Of a stretch of 64,000 nt of DNA, positions 62,162 through 64,000 are shown in pieces (positions within the stretch are counted from its first letter, which is position 1; every line of letters begins with the position of its first letter). The position numbers and the translations under genes were made by a program. The notes beneath the pieces were generated by a model, which saw only the letters and a list, made by a program, of their open reading frames with translations, was not told the DNA's origin and did no database searches. Origin of the DNA: Pseudoxanthomonas sp. (GTDB taxonomy: Bacteria > Pseudomonadota > Gammaproteobacteria > Xanthomonadales > Xanthomonadaceae); NCBI RefSeq assembly GCF_024710765.1, contig NZ_JANJUE010000061.1, positions 1 through 64,000 on the forward strand, given 5' to 3'.

Positions 62162-63526
62162 TTGAAGATCCACATTCTGGGAATCGCCGGTACCTTCATG
62201 GGCGGCGTGGCCGCGCTCGCGCGCGAGCTCGGGCATGAGGTCGAAGGCAGCGACCAGGCCATCTATCCGCCGATGTCCACGCAGTTGGAGCAGCTCGGCA
62301 TCGCGCTCGCGCAGGGCTATCTTCCGCGCAACATTTCCCCGGATTGCGACGAGATCGTGATCGGCAACGCGCTCTCGCGCGGCAACGACGCGGTCGAGAC
62401 GGTGCTTGACGAGGGACGGCGCTACACCTCCGGCGCGCAGTGGCTGTCCGAGCGGGTATTGCCCGGGCGCGACACGCTCGCGGTGGCCGGCACCCATGGC
62501 AAGACCACCACCACGACCATCCTGACCTATCTGCTGGAAGCGGCCGGGCGTTCGCCGGGCTTCCTGATCGGCGGGGTGGCCGAGGATTTCGGTGTATCGG
62601 CGCGGGTCGGCCAGGGCCGCGAATTCGTGGTGGAGGCGGACGAGTACGACACCGCCTTCTTCGACAAGCGCAGCAAGTTCGTCCATTACCGCCCGCTGGT
62701 GGCGATCCTCAACAACCTGGAATACGACCACGCCGACATCTTTCCCGACGTGGCCGCCATCCAGCGCCAGTTCCACCATCTGGTCCGCACGGTGCCGCGG
62801 CGTGGCCGCCTGATCGTCAATGGCGAGGACGAGCGCCTGGCGGAAGTACTGGCAATGGGCTGCTGGACACCGGTGGAACGGTTCGGCTTCGACCCGGCGC
62901 TGGAATGGAGCGCGCGCCTGATCCGCGAGGACGGCAGCGCCTTCGCCGTGTGCCACCAGGGGCGTGAACTCGGGGAAGTCCATTGGCCCCTGCTGGGGCG
63001 CCACAACGTGCTCAACGGGCTGGCCGCGCTGGCGGCGGTGAACGCGGTCGGTGTGGATCCGGCGTCGGTGATGCCGGCACTGGCGCGCTTCCGCAGCGTC
63101 AAGCGACGCCTGGAAGTCATCGGCGAGGCCGATGGCATCACCCTGTACGACGATTTCGCGCATCACCCGACCGCCATCCACACCACCCTGGAAGGATTGC
63201 GGGCGAAGGTGGGCGACGCCCGCATCGTGGTGGCGATGGAGCCGCGCAGCAATTCGATGCGGCTGGGCGCGCACGCCGACGCGCTCGCGCCTTCGCTGGC
63301 GCTGGCCGATGCGGTGGTATTCCTGCATCGTCCGGAATTGCCGTGGGATGCCGGCAAGGTGGTCGCGGCGATCCGGGGCGATGCGCGCACGGTGGCGGAC
63401 GTCGATGCCCTGATTGCCGCGCTGCGGTCGATTGCGCGCCCGGGCGACCACGTGGTGTTCATGTCCAACGGCGGTTTCGACGGCGCACCGCGCCGCTTCC
63501 TGGCGGCACTGCGCGAAACCGCGTAG
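62162..63526 (+). CDS. mpl: UDP-MurNAc:L-alanyl-gamma-D-glutamyl-meso-DAP ligase
   Basis: A 454-residue Mur ligase of peptidoglycan recycling that reattaches the released tripeptide to UDP-MurNAc with ATP. KIHILGIAGTFMGGVAALAR is the N-terminal nucleotide fold, VAGTHGKTTTTTILTYLLEA the ATP P-loop, EADEYDTAFFDKRSKFVHYR the metal and carbamate region, and YDDFAHHPTAIHTTLEGLRA with EPRSNSMRLG the C-terminal domain. The start is the TTG at 62162: the protein reads as Mpl from that codon, and GGAAG lies 8 nt upstream. ATG and GTG codons further upstream would add residues with no similarity. Confidence 0.95.
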   Translation: MKIHILGIAGTFMGGVAALARELGHEVEGSDQAIYPPMSTQLEQLGIALAQGYLPRNISPDCDEIVIGNALSRGNDAVETVLDEGRRYTSGAQWLSERVLPGRDTLAVAGTHGKTTTTTILTYLLEAAGRSPGFLIGGVAEDFGVSARVGQGREFVVEADEYDTAFFDKRSKFVHYRPLVAILNNLEYDHADIFPDVAAIQRQFHHLVRTVPRRGRLIVNGEDERLAEVLAMGCWTPVERFGFDPALEWSARLIREDGSAFAVCHQGRELGEVHWPLLGRHNVLNGLAALAAVNAVGVDPASVMPALARFRSVKRRLEVIGEADGITLYDDFAHHPTAIHTTLEGLRAKVGDARIVVAMEPRSNSMRLGAHADALAPSLALADAVVFLHRPELPWDAGKVVAAIRGDARTVADVDALIAALRSIARPGDHVVFMSNGGFDGAPRRFLAALRETA

Positions 63527-63616
63527 GGTGGGCCACGGCCTGCCATTGCATTGATGACCGAGCCACGGCTGGATTCTTCCGGCACGCCACCGTGGACCGT
63601 GGCTGATGGAGAACCG

Positions 63617-64000
63617 ATGACCGAAACCCTGCCGCTGTTCCCCCTGCATGCCGTGTTGCTGCCCGGTGCGGGACTGGGTCTGCGGGTGTTCGAGCGGCGT
63701 TATCTGGACCTGGTACGCGACTGCGGGCGGGCCGGGCGCGGTTTCGGGGTCTGCCTGATCCTGGAAGGCGAGGAAGCCGGTCAGCCGGCGGTTCCGGCCG
63801 CCCATGGCACCGAGGCGGTGATCGAGGATTTCGATACCGGCCCCGACGGCTTGCTGGCATTGCGCGTGCGTGGCGCGCGCCGGTTCCGGGTGATGCGCAC
63901 GCGGGTGCGCGACAACGGTCTGGTGGTGGGGGAAGTGCAGTGGTGTGATTCCGATCCCGATGACGAACTGTTGCCGCAACACGGCCTGCTGGCGACGCTG
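63617..64000 (+). CDS. LON N-terminal (substrate-binding) domain protein, partial
   Basis: The window ends inside this gene after 128 codons. MTETLPLFPLHAVLLPGAGL followed by GLRVFERRYLDLVRDCGRAG, RGFGVCLILEGEEAG and HGTEAVIEDFDTGPDGLLAL is the LON substrate-binding domain as found in single-domain proteins of about 190 residues; nothing suggests that a full Lon protease follows. These stand-alone forms have no proven role. GGAG lies before the ATG. It follows mpl by 90 nt. Confidence 0.85.
   Translation, partial: MTETLPLFPLHAVLLPGAGLGLRVFERRYLDLVRDCGRAGRGFGVCLILEGEEAGQPAVPAAHGTEAVIEDFDTGPDGLLALRVRGARRFRVMRTRVRDNGLVVGEVQWCDSDPDDELLPQHGLLATL

Overview
The window is high-GC, gene-dense chromosomal DNA of a Gram-negative bacterium, most likely of the Xanthomonadaceae/Lysobacteraceae (Lysobacter, Luteimonas, Pseudoxanthomonas or Stenotrophomonas-like). 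Support comes from a pyrophosphate module next to adk and mpl (hppA, pfp, adk, mpl), a DUF3247 protein and an XAC0095-family protein (families I know from xanthomonads), TonB/OM proteins, meso-DAP peptidoglycan recycling (mpl), and intergenic inverted repeats typical of this family. I see about 69 intact protein genes, two probably frameshifted genes, one gene cut by the right edge and two doubtful small ORFs. I see no tRNA, rRNA, CRISPR array, phage or insertion sequence.

Layout. 0-13 kb: small stress and detoxification genes (two azoreductase-like flavoproteins, WrbA, a CBS protein, a second-type ClpP, an ArsR-SRPBCC pair, VOC, HxlR, XRE) and several alpha/beta hydrolases. 13-28 kb: a frameshifted gene, DUF418 membrane protein, hydrolase, EEP nuclease-like protein, a HAD-DeoR-MFS operon with a clear operator, a large CocE/NonD hydrolase, small membrane and lipoproteins, apt and an outer-membrane barrel. 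28-34.5 kb: DUF1993, YjbR and CPBP genes, then a likely metal (copper?) acquisition set: two DUF2946 proteins flanking a Cys/His-rich sialidase-like lipoprotein, followed by a TonB-dependent receptor. 34.5-40.4 kb: TIGR01777 epimerase, hydrolase, gnd, DJ-1/PfpI, DUF3247, a zinc-ribbon protein and a PQQ-type sugar dehydrogenase. 40.4-46.3 kb: a nest of repeats, an MsbA-like ABC exporter, soxR with a divergent FMN reductase, a Gfo/Idh oxidoreductase, BON, XRE and XAC0095 proteins. 46.3-56.5 kb: a MexEF-OprN-type RND efflux operon with an SDR gene inside it, a second SDR operon, a LysR regulator and a lipoprotein. 56.5-64 kb: an H+-pyrophosphatase fused to an OmpA-like domain, a secreted protein, PPi-phosphofructokinase, adk, mpl and the start of a LON-domain gene.

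How the parts fit. SoxR (43.3 kb) has a canonical C-terminal [2Fe-2S] cysteine set. The divergent FMN reductase and the RND operon 10 kb away each carry an 18-bp SoxR box inside a TTGACC-19 bp-(-10) promoter, which suggests a small local SoxR regulon against redox-cycling compounds. The PPi genes link glycolysis, proton pumping and adenylate balance. Several genes lack a ribosome binding site but carry a -10-like hexamer 6-7 nt before the start codon, so leaderless translation is likely to be common here.
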